Shown: positions 24,851 to 38,900 of the stretch, piece by piece | Position numbering within the stretch: the first letter of the stretch is position 1 | How the letters are laid out: each line of letters starts with the position of its first letter | Assembly (NCBI RefSeq): GCF_030463535.1 | Contig: NC_132880.1 | Location: 42,812,842-42,876,841 of the forward strand | Reading direction: 5' to 3' | DNA length: 64,000 bases | Source of the DNA: Salminus brasiliensis | Taxonomy: Eukaryota > Chordata > Actinopteri > Characiformes > Bryconidae | Notes under the pieces: generated by a model | The model's database searches: none | What the model saw: the letters and a program-made list of their open reading frames with translations, nothing else | What the model was told of the DNA's origin: nothing | Position numbers and translations under genes: made by a program

Positions 24851-25330
24851 TTTTCTATGGGGTTCAAGTCAGGCGACTGTGATAACCACTCCATGAAGTT
24901 TGGGGATTCTGTTCTGTGGAATGATGGAACTTTTCAGAGCTATGGATCATTGGTATGTCTGGAGGAGGTAGAATGAAGCATAAGCTGAAAAGATACCCTG
25001 CCTTCTCTGAAGCATGGCTGTGGCTCTGTGATGTTCTGGTGCTGCTTTGCCTTCTCTAGCACTGGAAACCTGCAGTGTTTGGAGGGCAAGATGGATTTGA
25101 TCAAGTATCAGGAAATCATGGAAAAAATAATGCCTTTAGAAGATTCTGAAGATTCTGGAGTGGCTGTCTCACTTGAGCCCCACAGAAACCCTTTGGTGGG
25201 ATTTGAAGAAGGCTGGCAGAAGCTGGTGCCTGGCAGTGCATCATGTAAATTGTTCATGTTTGAATGGTTTATTACAGCTATTCCCAATTGAAAATTAGGA
25301 TCTTTGAATATTGATTGAGACTGTATCAAA
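24851..25330 (+). mobile_element. Tc1-like transposase remnant (catalytic half)
   Basis: From about 25010 the + strand reads close to HGCGSVMFWCCFAFSSTGNL, then LEGKMDLIKYQEIMEK, the G-G-S-V-M-x-W-G-x-F segment of Tc1 transposases. A later part reads LEPHRNPLVGFEEGW, a decayed form of the S-P-D-L-N-P-I-E region. Frameshifts and deletions show it is dead. Confidence 0.75.
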
Positions 25331-25654
25331 ACAGAATAAACACTCAAAAACTAGGAAAATGTTATTGGCACACCTATAGATTCCTGTGAATAAAATTCAG
25401 ATTTTGTCATTGAAATTAAATGAGACAAAAGGTTGCTGTTATCATGAAACTTCAAATATAATCACATCGTGTTCACTAAGCATCATGGATTTTGGGTGGC
25501 TGTGGCCAGAAAATGTTTTTTGGCATCAAACACCAGGCATGACTTTGGTGCAATAGGACTAAATCATCTAATTCTCACTGTGAATCAGGGTGGTGGATGT
25601 GAAGCATATTTAAATAGCTTTCTAATTTCTGACTTTTTACAGGCTTTTCCTGCC

Positions 25655-25769
25655 ATGGAAGCACTAGTTGAGCGACTGGAACAGGCTGTGATTCGCCTCG
25701 AGGCCGTTTCAACCAAGCTTCAGGGTTGTTCTGGAGGCATGGCCAATGGTGACATCAATGGACTCAATG
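25655..25769 (+). CDS. CAP2: CAP2 coding exon 1 (residues 1-38)
   Basis: Acceptor TTTTTACAG at 25634-25642, a 12-base leader, then ATG at 25655. It encodes the oligomerisation segment [18 protein letters not shown] and ends phase 1 at a GTATTT donor. Confidence 0.93.
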
Positions 25770-28290
25770 GTATTTTAAATTATACTCAGACAGTGACACA
25801 TTAAAAAGTGTGCTTAGGCACTGCAAAACTGCAAACTGTGAAGTGTGTTGTATTTAATTGCAGAGATTATCCTTGATACACTATATATTCAAATGTTTGT
25901 AGACATTCTTTCAAATGAATGCATTCAGCTACTGTAGCCAGGTTGCATCCATTGCTGACACAGATGTGCAAATGCACACTGCTTGTTTAATCACTGTTAA
26001 AAAGTACTGTCAATAGAATAGGACGCAGATAAACATGAATCTATATTCCCATCATTGAGCTGGGAATACTTCTGGAATGAGGTGTGGAATTGCTCTAAAC
26101 AATGTAAAAAGCCTTCCCTGGACATTAGAGACACTTACTCCAACAAAAGCTGGATAAGCTCTTTTTTTATACCTATGGTTTCAGAGGAAATAATAAATGA
26201 GTAGGTGTTCCAGTACTTTTGTCCATATAGTGTATGTGATTGACATTTCAGTTGCACCTTGAAATGTTTTGAGGAGTTCACCGAAAATCAATTTTTAAAG
26301 AACAAATTATGGTGAGACATTTAGGAATTTGTCCCTTCATGGGAAATAGTATCTTGCATTAGAAAAATCACTGAGAAAATACAATGAGCTAATGCCTGAC
26401 CAGATGCTTTATTGTTGTAACTCATTAAGAACCTTGTTGGTTTATTATTTGGTAGATAGTTTGCAGTTTTTCACTGTTTGTTATAATAATATTCTCTCTT
26501 CAAAGGTGAACCCCAGTGCATAAATGCGTTTGACCATTTTCTGAGAGGCCCTCTATCCGAATACATGAAGAACAGCCGCAGTATTGGAGGCGATGTGGCA
26601 AAGCATGTATGTACAATTAGTGTTATATCACAAATAGTGATTTGGAGTTGTCACAATATTCAAATTCTGATTCTGATTCTGATACCAAGTGTAGTATCAC
26701 AATACTCAGTACCAAACAATTGTACAGTAATTTGTCACATATTTGCAGAAAGGATATTATGAACAGATCCCATTTTATATGACTGAAAGTCCCATAAAGG
26801 AGCATTTACAGCATTTTTGGGGTCTGGATTTTGGGGTCTTCTTTGACGAAACAGATATTATGTTCATTGATACATTTTATCAAAATAGAAAGATCTCACT
26901 GTTACAGAAGGATCCTGGCCAAGATAGGGAGTAGTACACATAAATATTTGTTCCCACATAGACAAACAAGACTTTACACACATTTATCACAGTTATCATC
27001 AAACCCTAATAACTTATATAAACTGTAACGGTTTACCTACTTACACTCTTTGAAAAATATCTTTAAAACAGTTCAATGTCTGAAGGTACAGTTTTCTTTT
27101 TGTAGCATATTTAATTTTTCAATTAATTTTTTTCCTATTTACTGCCAGTAATGGAGCAACTCTTATTTATTCCTTTATATTCTCCCGTATTGATTACGGT
27201 ACCTCAGTTTTTATTTCCAGGCTAAGATCATTTGTAAGCTTCAGTATAATTAAACCTCTGGAATTTTCATCTACAATAAAAAATCTGCACACATCACTCC
27301 CATTCTCAAGGAGCTGCACTGGCTACCAGTAACATCACACGTTAAGTTTAAGATTCTGGGGCCCGAGTGGTCCTGTGGAATAAGGCGCTATTATTTGTCA
27401 CTATTATAAGGATTGCTAGTTCGAATTCCGGTCATGCTGCTAGCCATTGTTTTGGAGCAAACAATTGGCCTTGCTCTCTCCAGGGTGGGTAGATGGCACT
27501 TTCTCCCCACATTACTCAAGTGCAATGCTGGTCGGCACTGGCGTCTGCTGGCCGATGCATTAGAGCTGGGTACACGGCACTTTTCATTTGAGTGCGTTGG
27601 TTGTCCAGTGACATTTCATCGCTGGCATCTCGGAATAAGAGGTGTTGGTTGACTTTTGCACGTGTAGAAGGAGGCGTGTGTCGATCTTCACCCTCCCAGT
27701 GTTGGGAGCATTGCATGTGACAGGGGAAAATATGTATGGTTTGGATAATTGACAATCCATACTGGGAAGAAAAAAGATAAAATCTGAAAAAAAGATTCTG
27801 TCACTACATTCAAAGTCATTCATGATCTGCCCCCTGTGTAACATAGCACCAAAACTGTGGAATTTCATACCCTAATCTCCAATCTCTTCCATCAAATTGG
27901 ACTTAAAGACCTTCTAACAATACTTCTGTCCTTCCTCTGCCTCATCATTTTTTTGTTTTACTTACTTTGATTCCTTTCCTAGCTCTCTTGTTCTTTTTGC
28001 TGCAAAGCATAATCTTGTAAAGAGACCTTGGGATTCTAAATAAATATAATGTATTATTATGACTATTATTAGTAGTAGAAGTAGTACTTGATACTGAACA
28101 TTACTTTAGCAAAACATTAAAAATACATTGTTAGAACATCAATTATTAACTGAACTGAGCAGGCAAATATTCAGATTTTGCTGCTGAAATAACGTAATTT
28201 TTTTTATTTCTCATTAAATCAACACTAAAATCTTGAATTGTAATCAAGGTAGAAACCACTGTTGTATTAAATGAATATTGAATTGTTTGC

Positions 28291-28364
<74 letters not shown>

Positions 28365-29911
28365 CTAATGACATGTCATACAAAACATCCAAAAATGGCT
28401 TGTGATTTCAGCCTGATAAAGGAAAACAAATGTGGGTGGTAGTTGTCAGGGAGTGAATGAGTGCTTCACAGTGCAAAACGAACAAAAACTAGGCTGGGAA
28501 TTCCCAACTTTTCCCATGACTCGGCTATACCTGTCATATGCCGTTATTTATGACCCATTTTTAGAGTCATTCTCTGAACAGGTCAGTACATACGCAGCTT
28601 AGTCACAGAGGAAGCTCTAACAAATTATAGATGTCAATGTAGAAATACTACATACAATATGTCATTCTCAGGTCAATGTCATAACATGTAAACAGGCTTT
28701 GGAATGGACTTTGGACTCTTAACCTGAAGATTGCAGACTCTGTCATCCTCCTCATCAATCACCTGTCAGACAGTGACTGTGCTCTCACAGCATGACAAGC
28801 AGCTTTGTTACACACACAAGCGAATCATGACCCCAAGGAAATATTGCAGTAAATCGTTAAATAATTGCAGAAAGGATATTGTAGAACAGATGGCAATTGT
28901 AGTCCAGTTGCAGCCTTTTCATAAAAAAGTCTATTTTGAGCTCTGAGGAGCATGTCGTGGACATTTAGGGCCTTTGCTACAGCTCTGTCATTGGTTTGGT
29001 AATTGAGGAAATGAAGGAAACAATTTTCTGTTGTTCTGAGATCATTATTACATTTTATTTAGAAATCTCTTTTAAATTTTATTTAAAAACCATAGAAATC
29101 TCACTGAGATTGAAAATCTTGTGTCCTTGTTAAAAAAGGGGGCTGCACACATAATGTGTTACCAAATCGTCAGAGAAAAAATATAATAATTAAGGTCATC
29201 ATAGCAAATAATTTAAAACATTGACAGACAGTTTTCCCCACTTTGTTGCATCAGGAATATCTTTAAAATCTTTCATTTACTGAGGTTTTGAATATCTTTA
29301 TAGCAATTTGTAATCAGACAGTGCAACATATCTATTGGCTTTCTCAATTTTGATAAAAGTAGGGCTCTGACATATAATAAATAAAACAAATTTGTATAGT
29401 TTACCACAACTGCCCTCTATGTAGCAGACTAGGGTTCAACACATTGAATTAGGAATAACACACTGTACTAGTAGAGACAAAACTACTTTTGTACAATTAA
29501 TAGAATTTGAAGCCACACTGGACAAGAATGTCAGAGAGATCTAGAGTGTATGTGGTTGATGTTTAAGAGAAAAGTAACACCTAGACTGAAGTGTGTTAGA
29601 AACTGCTAAGTTTTAAGATACAGAAAGGCTTCATTTCTTATCAATTCCAAGTGACATTAAGTAAAGGTTGTATGTATAATATAGTGGCAAAAAACGTAGA
29701 AAGTCTATAACACTTTTCATTAGGGCTGCACGCTATTGGAAAAAACTGACGTTGCGGTATTTTGTTCTGCTCTCTCTCTATATATATATATATATTATAT
29801 ATATATATATAGGGTCCGCTCATATAATAATATATATATTATATATATATAGGGTCCGCTCATATAATGGGTCCGCTTTATAGATATATACAAAATCTTG
29901 TATTTTTAATT

Positions 29912-29988
<77 letters not shown>

Positions 29989-32900
29989 GATAATAAAAAA
30001 AACAAGATTTTACCACCAATCAGTGATCCAACATGCCATGATGTTAGTAATGCTCTCTGTGTATCCAGGATTGGAGTAAAATAAGCAATCCTGCCTGTGG
30101 TAGATATGTAATGGAAAATAACTGGAAATTGCTTTGCTGGTCAGTTATTTATTTCAGTGTTACTCTGCTAAAGCATGAGCAGACTAATAAATCACTGTGC
30201 TGATCAGTTATTAATCACAGTGTTACTGAACTCTACTAAAGCCTGAGTAGACTGATAAATCACTGTGCTGATCAGTTATTTATCTCAGTGTTACTGAGCT
30301 CTACTAAAGCCTGAGTAGACTAATAAATCACTGTGCTGATCAGTTATTAATCACAGTGTTACTGAACTCTACTAAAGCCTGAGTAGACTGATAAATCACT
30401 GTGCTGATCAGTTATTAATCACAGTGTTACTGAACTCTACTAAAGCCTGAGTAGACTAATAAATCACTGTGCTGATCAGTTATTAATCACAGTGTTACTG
30501 AACTCTACTAAAGCCTGAGTAGACTGATAAATCACTGTGCTGATCAGTTATTTATCTCAGTGTTAGTGAATTCTACTAAAGCCTGAGTAGACTAATAAAT
30601 CACTGTGCTGATCAGTTATTTATCTCAGTGTTAGTGAACTCCACTAAAGCATTAGTAATAGGAATAGACTCTAGTAAATGTCAGTGTTTGGCATGGCCCT
30701 CAGAGTCCACTGACTTGAACATCACTAAAAAAATCTGTGAATAGATCTAAGACATGCTGTGTAGCAAGATGACTCCAGAATATTAATAGAACTAGACACG
30801 CTCTGGAGGAATGAGTAGGTGGAAATTTGGAAAGAAAGATGAGAAAGACTCATAGTTAGATATAAAAGGAGTGTTTTTAAGTATTGGAGTGTCCAAACAT
30901 TTGCATTTTGAATACTTTTAGATTATCAAATACAATGACACTTTGCATGAAAAATTGCAGGAAAAGTTATGTATAACAACATTCAATCTGTAATTTAGTA
31001 GAACAGGACAGCTGGCATGAGATGGTGGGAGCAATAGTGGACTGAAGCAGGATAGGTGAGCAAAACAACGCAGTAAGTTAATGAATGCATTTAGGGAAGT
31101 GTATTCAGCCATCACTGTGTTTTATACTACTGTTCCCCCAAAAACATCTCAGCACAAAGCTAATTCTTAAAGGGTCGCGCAAGCATCACACTAAACACTC
31201 TCTCTGCCAGATTTTAAAAATTTTTTGGGGGGGAGGGGACTGGGTCCAGCTTAGCTATGTAACACTGCAGCAACGTCAAATCTCAGATTGGGGGTTGCTC
31301 AGAACTTTTGAACCTGAAAGTGTGAGAATTACAGGAAACAGTTTCTTAAAGCGTCTTTACCACGAAAGGCAACACTCAACTAATCCAGATCCCTCATCAC
31401 TGCAGCAGGAGGCTGGATGGGAGAATGTTTTCTATCCAGCAAAGGCAGCTCCTTTTATGGTCAGGGCCTCTGGGTTCCACTGCTCTGTAAGAGGAGGTCT
31501 TTTCCCAAACATTGGCTATGCCTCGTTGGATTTCACCCTCCTTAAAGTGTGTGAGTGTTTGTGTGCGTGTGGTGCAGGAGAAAAAAATATAACCTACTAT
31601 GAAGTGAAGGGGAGCTCAAAGCAGAGTTGTTTGTGCTATAGCATGCATATATGCATTAGTGTAAGGTTTATGCTACACAAAGGTGCCAAATGTGTTGTTA
31701 TAACTGTAATTTGGATACTAGTTAATCAGATAACATGCAAATAACTTTTGCATTCACATATGTCTGCACATGTTTACTCTCAGTCCCAGTTTTTATTTAT
31801 TTGATTTACCAGTTTGTGCTGGGTTTGGCACACCTTTGCAAAATTCTGCCTAACAGATGGTGCCTTAATATGACATTGCTTAATAGACTTTTGTCCCTGT
31901 TGGGTGTATTTATGTGAATCTGCTTTTAATTTAACAGGCTGAGATGGTACACAATGCCCTGCAGGTGCAGCGCACCTTCCTCAAAATGGCCTCCATGCAC
32001 CAGGAGCCTGCACAGGTAAAGATCATCATCACATTGCTTCATACTCATCTGCCTTTGTCACTTATGTCTTATGTCTTTTCTAACATGTAACATTTTAAGG
32101 GGCCCACACCCCACCAGAGACACTCACACATGCATAAAAACTATACAGACAAAAGTATTGGGACAGACCTTTTAATCATTGAAACCATGCAGTCTGCCTT
32201 TACATACATTAGTAAATAAATGAGTTCATTGTTCAGTGAATTCCAGTGTGGTACTGTAATAGGATGCCCCCGCTGCTACAGGTCAGTTCATTAAATTTCT
32301 TACTTCCTAGATATTCCACTATCACCTGTGAGTGGTATTATTGAAAAGTGGAAGCGTGTAGGAACCACAGCAACTCAGCAACCACGTGTCAGACCACGTA
32401 AAGTTACAGAGTGGGGTCGCAGAGCACTGAAAAACACTCTGCTTACCCAATATCCGCAGAGCTCCAATGGGAGCTGCAAAGGGGTCTCACTTCCATATTA
32501 ATGCCTATGGATTTGAATTGGTGGAGCTAAACTGCTGTAGGTTGAATAGCTAAACATATCATCATTGTCATAAGGAAAAAAACTTCTATCTCTCCATGTG
32601 ATAGAAGCGATATGGGACCTTTAAATCATCAGAACTCTTTTTGAAAGAGAAATATCTGACTATCTGTTGACCCTGCAAATTAATTGGTTCATTATTGTTC
32701 ATATAACGTAGTTATGATGTACACTTATCATCATGTAACTGAGATCTTATCTAAGTGTTGGTCCCGTACATTACACACATTCTTCAAGCCCATACAGATC
32801 CTGGTGAAGGGTACTGATGTGGCTGAGTTTCAAATACTTCCAAAGCCCGACAACGAAGGCTAAGGTCTCCATAGGCGTCAAAGGTTCAGCGGGTTTGCCC

Positions 32901-35900
32901 TGGTTTATACTGCTATACAGCGCTCTTCCTCCTCTACTCCATACGGTTCTGAGGTTATGTGGTCAGCCATGCGACATTGGGCTCTCTGTGAACATAGGGA
33001 TTACCTCCACTGTTCAAAAGAACGCCAATACAACACATTCCCAACGCTTCACACAGCGGCCCCGGGGGAAGTCTGGGGGCCAGCCTGATGTCATTCCATC
33101 GGACTTTGGTTTGTGTTGTCTGTTGCCCAAACAGGAAGTGATTAGCTTCGTGCTTGCAGGCTATTGGGTGAGAGAAGAAGCAGGAATTAAGTCGTCTAAT
33201 AAACAAACAGACCATTGAGAAGTGTTGTGGCTGAAGCATTGTGAATCTTTGCAACTATTCTGTGAAATGGAGGCCATATTTGGAGGATGTTTGATGGATT
33301 TGAGGATTGAGAGTCGTTGTTGGTTCTAGATAGATTGTTGAATGGTGACCATAATAATCAGTAGATCCTGTTGTGATTATTCACAGTAGATTAAAGCTAT
33401 ATGCACCATTCACAGAATAATACATTTGTAATCAATGGCAGTTGTTTGGAAAATTTTCAAAAGTATACAGTGAACCATGCAGTTTCACTTGATATCTTTA
33501 ATAAAGCCTTTATTAATTAGCAATAATTTCGAGAATTCACACACATTTAACCAGTATTTGCCAGAGCTCAGTTTTGTCCGGTGACCACATTACCTTTCCA
33601 CACTAAACCTTTAAATATTAGAATCACTTTATACTTTATACCTTCTAGATCACAGCTGGCATTAGACATGATGTTTATCTGCTCTAGAGGGTCCTATTGT
33701 ATTGGCAATACTTCTTTACATATACAAGACAAGCTGTGTGTGTGTATTTGCTCATCTGTGTCAGTATTGGCTGCAACCTAAAGTCACTTATAAGTATAAA
33801 TCATCAGATCTTCATTAGATTTTCACACATCAAAAAAGCAGATAAGGAGAATCAAATCAAACAAACGAGGCAACAATATTGGTGGGTTTCAACAACATTT
33901 CTACTGGATTAAGGTCAGAACTTTCACTTGGCCGTTCCAAAATATTAACTTTACTCTTCTTTAACCATTATTAGAAGGGTCGTAGTCTTGCTGCATAACC
34001 TGTGTCCTCATTAGATTCAGCTCACAGACATCTTGACTTTTTCCTTTAGAAATTTCTTGCATAATTTAGAATTTATAGTTCTGTTGATGGCAAGTTATTC
34101 TGGCTGAAATGCAGCAAAACAGGCTTGGGAGGTGCATGGGAATGCAGTGTTTTCCTTTCTCCAAACATAACACTTCTCAATTAAACCAAAAAGATCTATT
34201 ATGGTCTGTCCACAAAACACTGTTTCAGTGGACTTCTGCCTTGTCCATGTGATCTGCAAACTGCAGACAGGCAGCAATGATATTTTTGGAGAGCAGTGGC
34301 TTTCTACCTGCAACCCTGCCATGCACCTCGCAGACTACTACACACCTTGCTCTTGACGTGGATTGGTGGAGTCCAAACTTTTTAGAGATGGTTTTGCAAG
34401 CTTTTTCAGCCTGATGGGAATCACCAGCTCTTCTCTGAGGTCTGCAAAAGTCTCCTTTGTTTTATACAGCACATACACATTTTTTGTTTGAAAGTGCTGT
34501 GATATGAGAGAGACAGGACCAGAGTGTTGCAGTGGAGAGAAGGGGTTAACTCCTCAATTGGATTCCCACAAACTTGAAAGGAAAAATAGTCCAACTGAAT
34601 TAGATATGCCCAGAAAAGACCAGTGACTCTTTGGAGTAGTACACTCTGCACTCCCCTGAGTACACAGCCAGATTTGAGTGAACTATATACTCTCTCTAAA
34701 CCCTGCACAAATATACACAGACACACTCATCACAACCCTTTCTGTACTCATATATATAAAGCCCTTGTCTATAAATGCATAGAGCACTGTGTGAGTAACA
34801 CTGGCAGTGTGCTGGAAAGCTGTAAACCTCTGGCTTCTCTCTCACTCTTTCTGTGTTTGTGTGTGAGGCTGAGGTTGCATTCTGTGGCTTTTTATGGTCA
34901 TGTTCTATATTTGAGCCTCTGTGTTTCTGTGGCCTTGGTCAAGTGACAGGCCTGTCGGTGGACGCTGAGGAGTGTTTGTGTGTCCTGCAGACTAGAGAGC
35001 ACAGCTGTTACTCTCTGTAATTCCCTCACAGACTTCCTAGTGGAGCTGCGATGATCTCAACCAGAACTCCCGGTCAAGGAGTTCAGGCTTACGGTGGCAT
35101 CAAGGTCATGTTAATTTAATGTCATTGGCTATAGGATTGGTCTTTCTGTTGAGTTTTCTTTTTTGCTATTTCTATACCTAAAGACAAGAATATACAAGAA
35201 TTATGGGAAGAGTAAATCGGGGACGGAGGGATTGGATAGGAAAAATATTATATCACATGTCAGATTAGCTGTGGTGCACTTTCCAACCACATGTTGGAAA
35301 CAGCAGGGTAATCCCCATTTCCCCCGCTTGGAAACCTTGTTAGTTTTTTGTATTGGTCAGTCAAGGTCTGCAGGAGGAAGAGAAGAAAAAGTAACTTCTT
35401 GCCTGTGCTTCATTCATGGCCCAGAGATAGGCAGGCTATTTCTGTCCTTCTGCCCTGAACTGACAGAGATACGAGAGGGGAAGTCCAGGCTGATGCAGGG
35501 GCAGGTATGGACTGATGACTCAGTCTAGGTCTACATTTATGTTGACTCAATGCCTCAGCGTTCCAAGAGGTCATCTAACAAACTTCACTTGAGCTAATAC
35601 AGTAATGGAATGGCTGTTAAGTTGGCATCAGGGATATTCCCAAGGAGAAATGTTAAGCACATGTCAAAGATTTGGAAAGGGTGGTTCGGAATTGAGCCAT
35701 CCTTGTTCTACCCACAGATACCCTTATTCATAGCAGATGTTGCCAGGTAGATCTTTCAGAAATGTGTTTTTTTGTGTGTGTAATTGATCCAATTTGTGTA
35801 TGGTAGCAAATTTGTCACTGTTTCCAACCTGCCTAATTTTTATTAGATAGACTAAATGTTTGTGGACACCCATTCTAATGAATGCATTCATCTACCTTAA

Positions 35901-38900
35901 GTTGCATCTATTGCTGACACAGATGTGCAAAGGCACAGGCACATAGCTTATCTAGTCCTTGAAGATACGCATTGCGCATTAGAATAGGACTCTCTGAAGC
36001 AGATCAACATGAACAGGTGGTGATCATCAAACCTTCTGACCTCACGTATGGTCTTGCCCCTGAATGCAATCAGGTCCTTACAGCAATGCTCCAAAATCTA
36101 GCGGAAAGCCATCTCTGGACAGTAGAGACTAAAACAAAAGCATGATTAACTCTTGAAAGTTTACTTGTAATTTCAGAAGAAACAATGAAGGAGTTGAAGG
36201 AGGTGTCCCAGTACTTCTGTCCATAAAGCGTATTTACATTTACAGAAGTAGGAATTTAGTCATCCAATAAACAAATGGACCATTGAGAAGTGTTGGAGCT
36301 GAAGCACTGTTGCTCTTTACAGCTATTTTGTAAATGGAGGTCATATTTGGAGGACATAGAGAGTCGTTGTTGGTGCTAAATAGATTTCTAATGGTGAGCT
36401 TAATCATCAGCTTTTTGCCTGCGGGCTCATTCACCAAGATCCTGTTAGGATTAGAGTACTGCCACAATTCTACACAGGATTATGCACAGTAGATTAAAGC
36501 TATATGCAAAAATATACAAAAAAGCAACATTCGCTGAGTAATAGAATTGTAATCAATGACAGCTGTGTGGTAAATCCTTAAAAGGGTGGAATTACATTTA
36601 ATATCAGACCCTTGGGGACTTGGTTATCTTGTAAATCTAAAAGATGCTTTCACAATTAAGCATGCTTTTTAACAGAAAGCCTCCAAAACCACACTTTTAG
36701 ATAGAGCACGCTATGATTAATGTGCTACAAATGGTGATGTACTCTTTTATACTTAGCACAGCTGTAGTCTCAACCTCATATCATCAGGTTATTTAGAAAA
36801 CTTGTTGAGTTGTGTTCAGACTGTACATAAGGTTTCATTACATCATTTTGATGTGAAACATTAAAAACCACTCTTTCTGAGACTTTGTGATATTTTTTAA
36901 TCTTGACTCTAGGCACTAATGTGCTGCGTTTCTATATCCATTTGAAGATCACTGGGCGTTGAAAGGGTTTTAAATCTTCATGTTTAACTTTATTTTTAAC
37001 CTTGGTTCTTCACACACAGTGCCATGTCTTAATAGCAGCCATGATGTCCATGCAGGGCATGAAAGGACTGTCTTTATTCAAAGAAATGAAAATCATGTGC
37101 ATGTTGTTAGAAAACGATTCCTTCCCTCTCCTTTTTTCATTCCCCCAGCCTCACTCCTTACAAAAACTACACACATGCACACAGACAGCTAACATTAAGT
37201 TATTCTTTGTGGTCTTTGTGGACATCTCTGTTTTAGTCATCTTTATAAACACTAATATGTTCAGTCACACATTCAGTCATGTTAAAAAAAAATAAGGACA
37301 CCCCATGAAAATCATTGGTATATATATGTTTAACATATTTAAATGTGGATATTTGATCTTCATTTGAACAAGGTTGAGAGATGGATGTAATATAACTAAA
37401 CACATACAACTGGATAAATGTCTTTAAAAAGCTTCTGGGCAAGATTTTATCAGGGAATACATAGACAAAGACCAGGAGTTCTGAACTATGTTTCAAAGTT
37501 CTTTGAACAGATAAAAACAGACAGATGACAATGCTCATTGCTATCTTACACCCTGCCAACAATCTGCTTTCATGCCTTCCACCTGCGTTGTTCAAATAGC
37601 AGCGGTGCTTGTGAATATATCTACTCCCGTGAGCGTGGTGGTCTCAAAATGAGGGGTGTTCAGGACGATTTCTGATGTGTTGCTAACTTGGCAACAGAAA
37701 ATACAGGTGCGCCACTGACTGAAAACAACCTAGGCAGACGTCAACAGTCAGACGTTCATTGCTATCTTGGCAGTGAATTGTCACAGGCATGTGCCCAACG
37801 CGTGTACACCCCCGCTTGTTAATGGACACAGGGCAGTGCACAAACCCATGGCAGCTATGCAAACTTTCAACAAATCAACAATAAACAGAATACCAAATAT
37901 ATAAAATAACATTATTCTAGAGGCGAGGTGCTCTACCACTTTAGCAAGTCTTCCCAGACTGTGCGTGAAATGCCATTGAAATAGCAATCCACCAAAGTCA
38001 GAATGCACCTGGCTCTTACAAGGAATGGCAGGTGACATGCTGATCGGTTAATTGCACTCTATGCCCAAAACACACCCATGAATAATTAAGAGACTTAGTA
38101 CATGCCTTTTGTGGTCTGCTCTTGGGCTGAACTTGCTAGGACGGCCTGACCTGGCCATGTTGGCAGTTGTTTCACTTGTAAATGATTTAGCCGACAATTG
38201 AGCGGCTGATTGTCCTGAGATCTTTTTAATCCCCTTCCTAGCTGCATCTACAAACATCTTTCTGAAGGCCACAGGAAGCTCTTTCGATCTGGCCATGGTG
38301 ATCTTTACCACTCATTTCAACAATTAGTAACAATGTGTGGAGTGTCCTGACTTTTCCTCAGTCAATTACACAAATGATTTTGTGTAATTTGCTTCTTGTA
38401 ATGTCTAACTACTTGTAAAAGATTTCTTTTCCAAGAGAAAAACAGGCAATCCTACTGTTTCTATATTTGTCCAATTCTGCCTAGCTCGAGTAATAGACTA
38501 AAAACGAGAGAAGTATTTTTAACTTGGATAAAAATAAGAGCAGCTACACATATTTATTTTCCCACCAACTCATCCAGAAATTCAATGAATATGTGAATGT
38601 TGAGTTCAAAATAGCAGGTCAGGCAACATGTTAAACACAAGCAGCAATCGGAGCAGCGTGTTCCCTTTCTCCCTGTTATGCTGAAGTAAACTCTAAACAC
38701 TGGGCCTGTGCAGGGCCTTACAAGGCCAGCGGGATCTCCCCGTCTGGAGCTGGAATGCTGGCTGGGAGAGAGGTGGAGCTCTCTAGATGTTTCACTGGAA
38801 AAACAAGCTTTCTATGTTAGATGCTCATTCACAATGTAATTGCTGCTTTTCATCAGTGTATGTTTATTTCACTGTAGGATCATAAATCACTGTGATGTTG

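Larger units (their letters stand above)
16802..25642 (+). other. CAP2: CAP2 intron 1
   Basis: An 8.8 kb intron from the first-exon donor to the acceptor TTTTTACAG at 25634-25642. It holds a CTGGTC-type array, an ACGT-rich repeat, AGAACC repeats and several Tc1/mariner remnants (listed separately). The stretches 18536-19899 and 20720-21500 show no gene or clear repeat apart from a (GA)n run at about 19297-19315. Confidence 0.6.
26607..31937 (+). other. CAP2: CAP2 intron between coding exons 2 and 3
   Basis: 5.3 kb intron holding a LINE split by a SINE, (TA)n tracts, a 68-bp minisatellite and a Tc1 remnant (listed separately). The stretches 28362-29720 and 30881-31937 show no supported gene. 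A long open frame at 31085-31744 is considered chance. Confidence 0.6.

Noticed and set aside
31085-31744. 219-codon open frame on the + strand
   Set aside because: It lies in a CAP2 intron just upstream of exon 3, shows no recognisable domain, and includes low-complexity pieces. No splice or homology evidence supports it.
35163-35528. 121-codon open frame in a CAP2 intron
   Set aside because: No domain, no splice support and no conserved residues visible.
37905-37940. tRNA-like GTGGTAGAGCAC on the - strand
   Set aside because: Resembles a D-arm, but no matching B box or acceptor stem; probably part of an unidentified inserted repeat.
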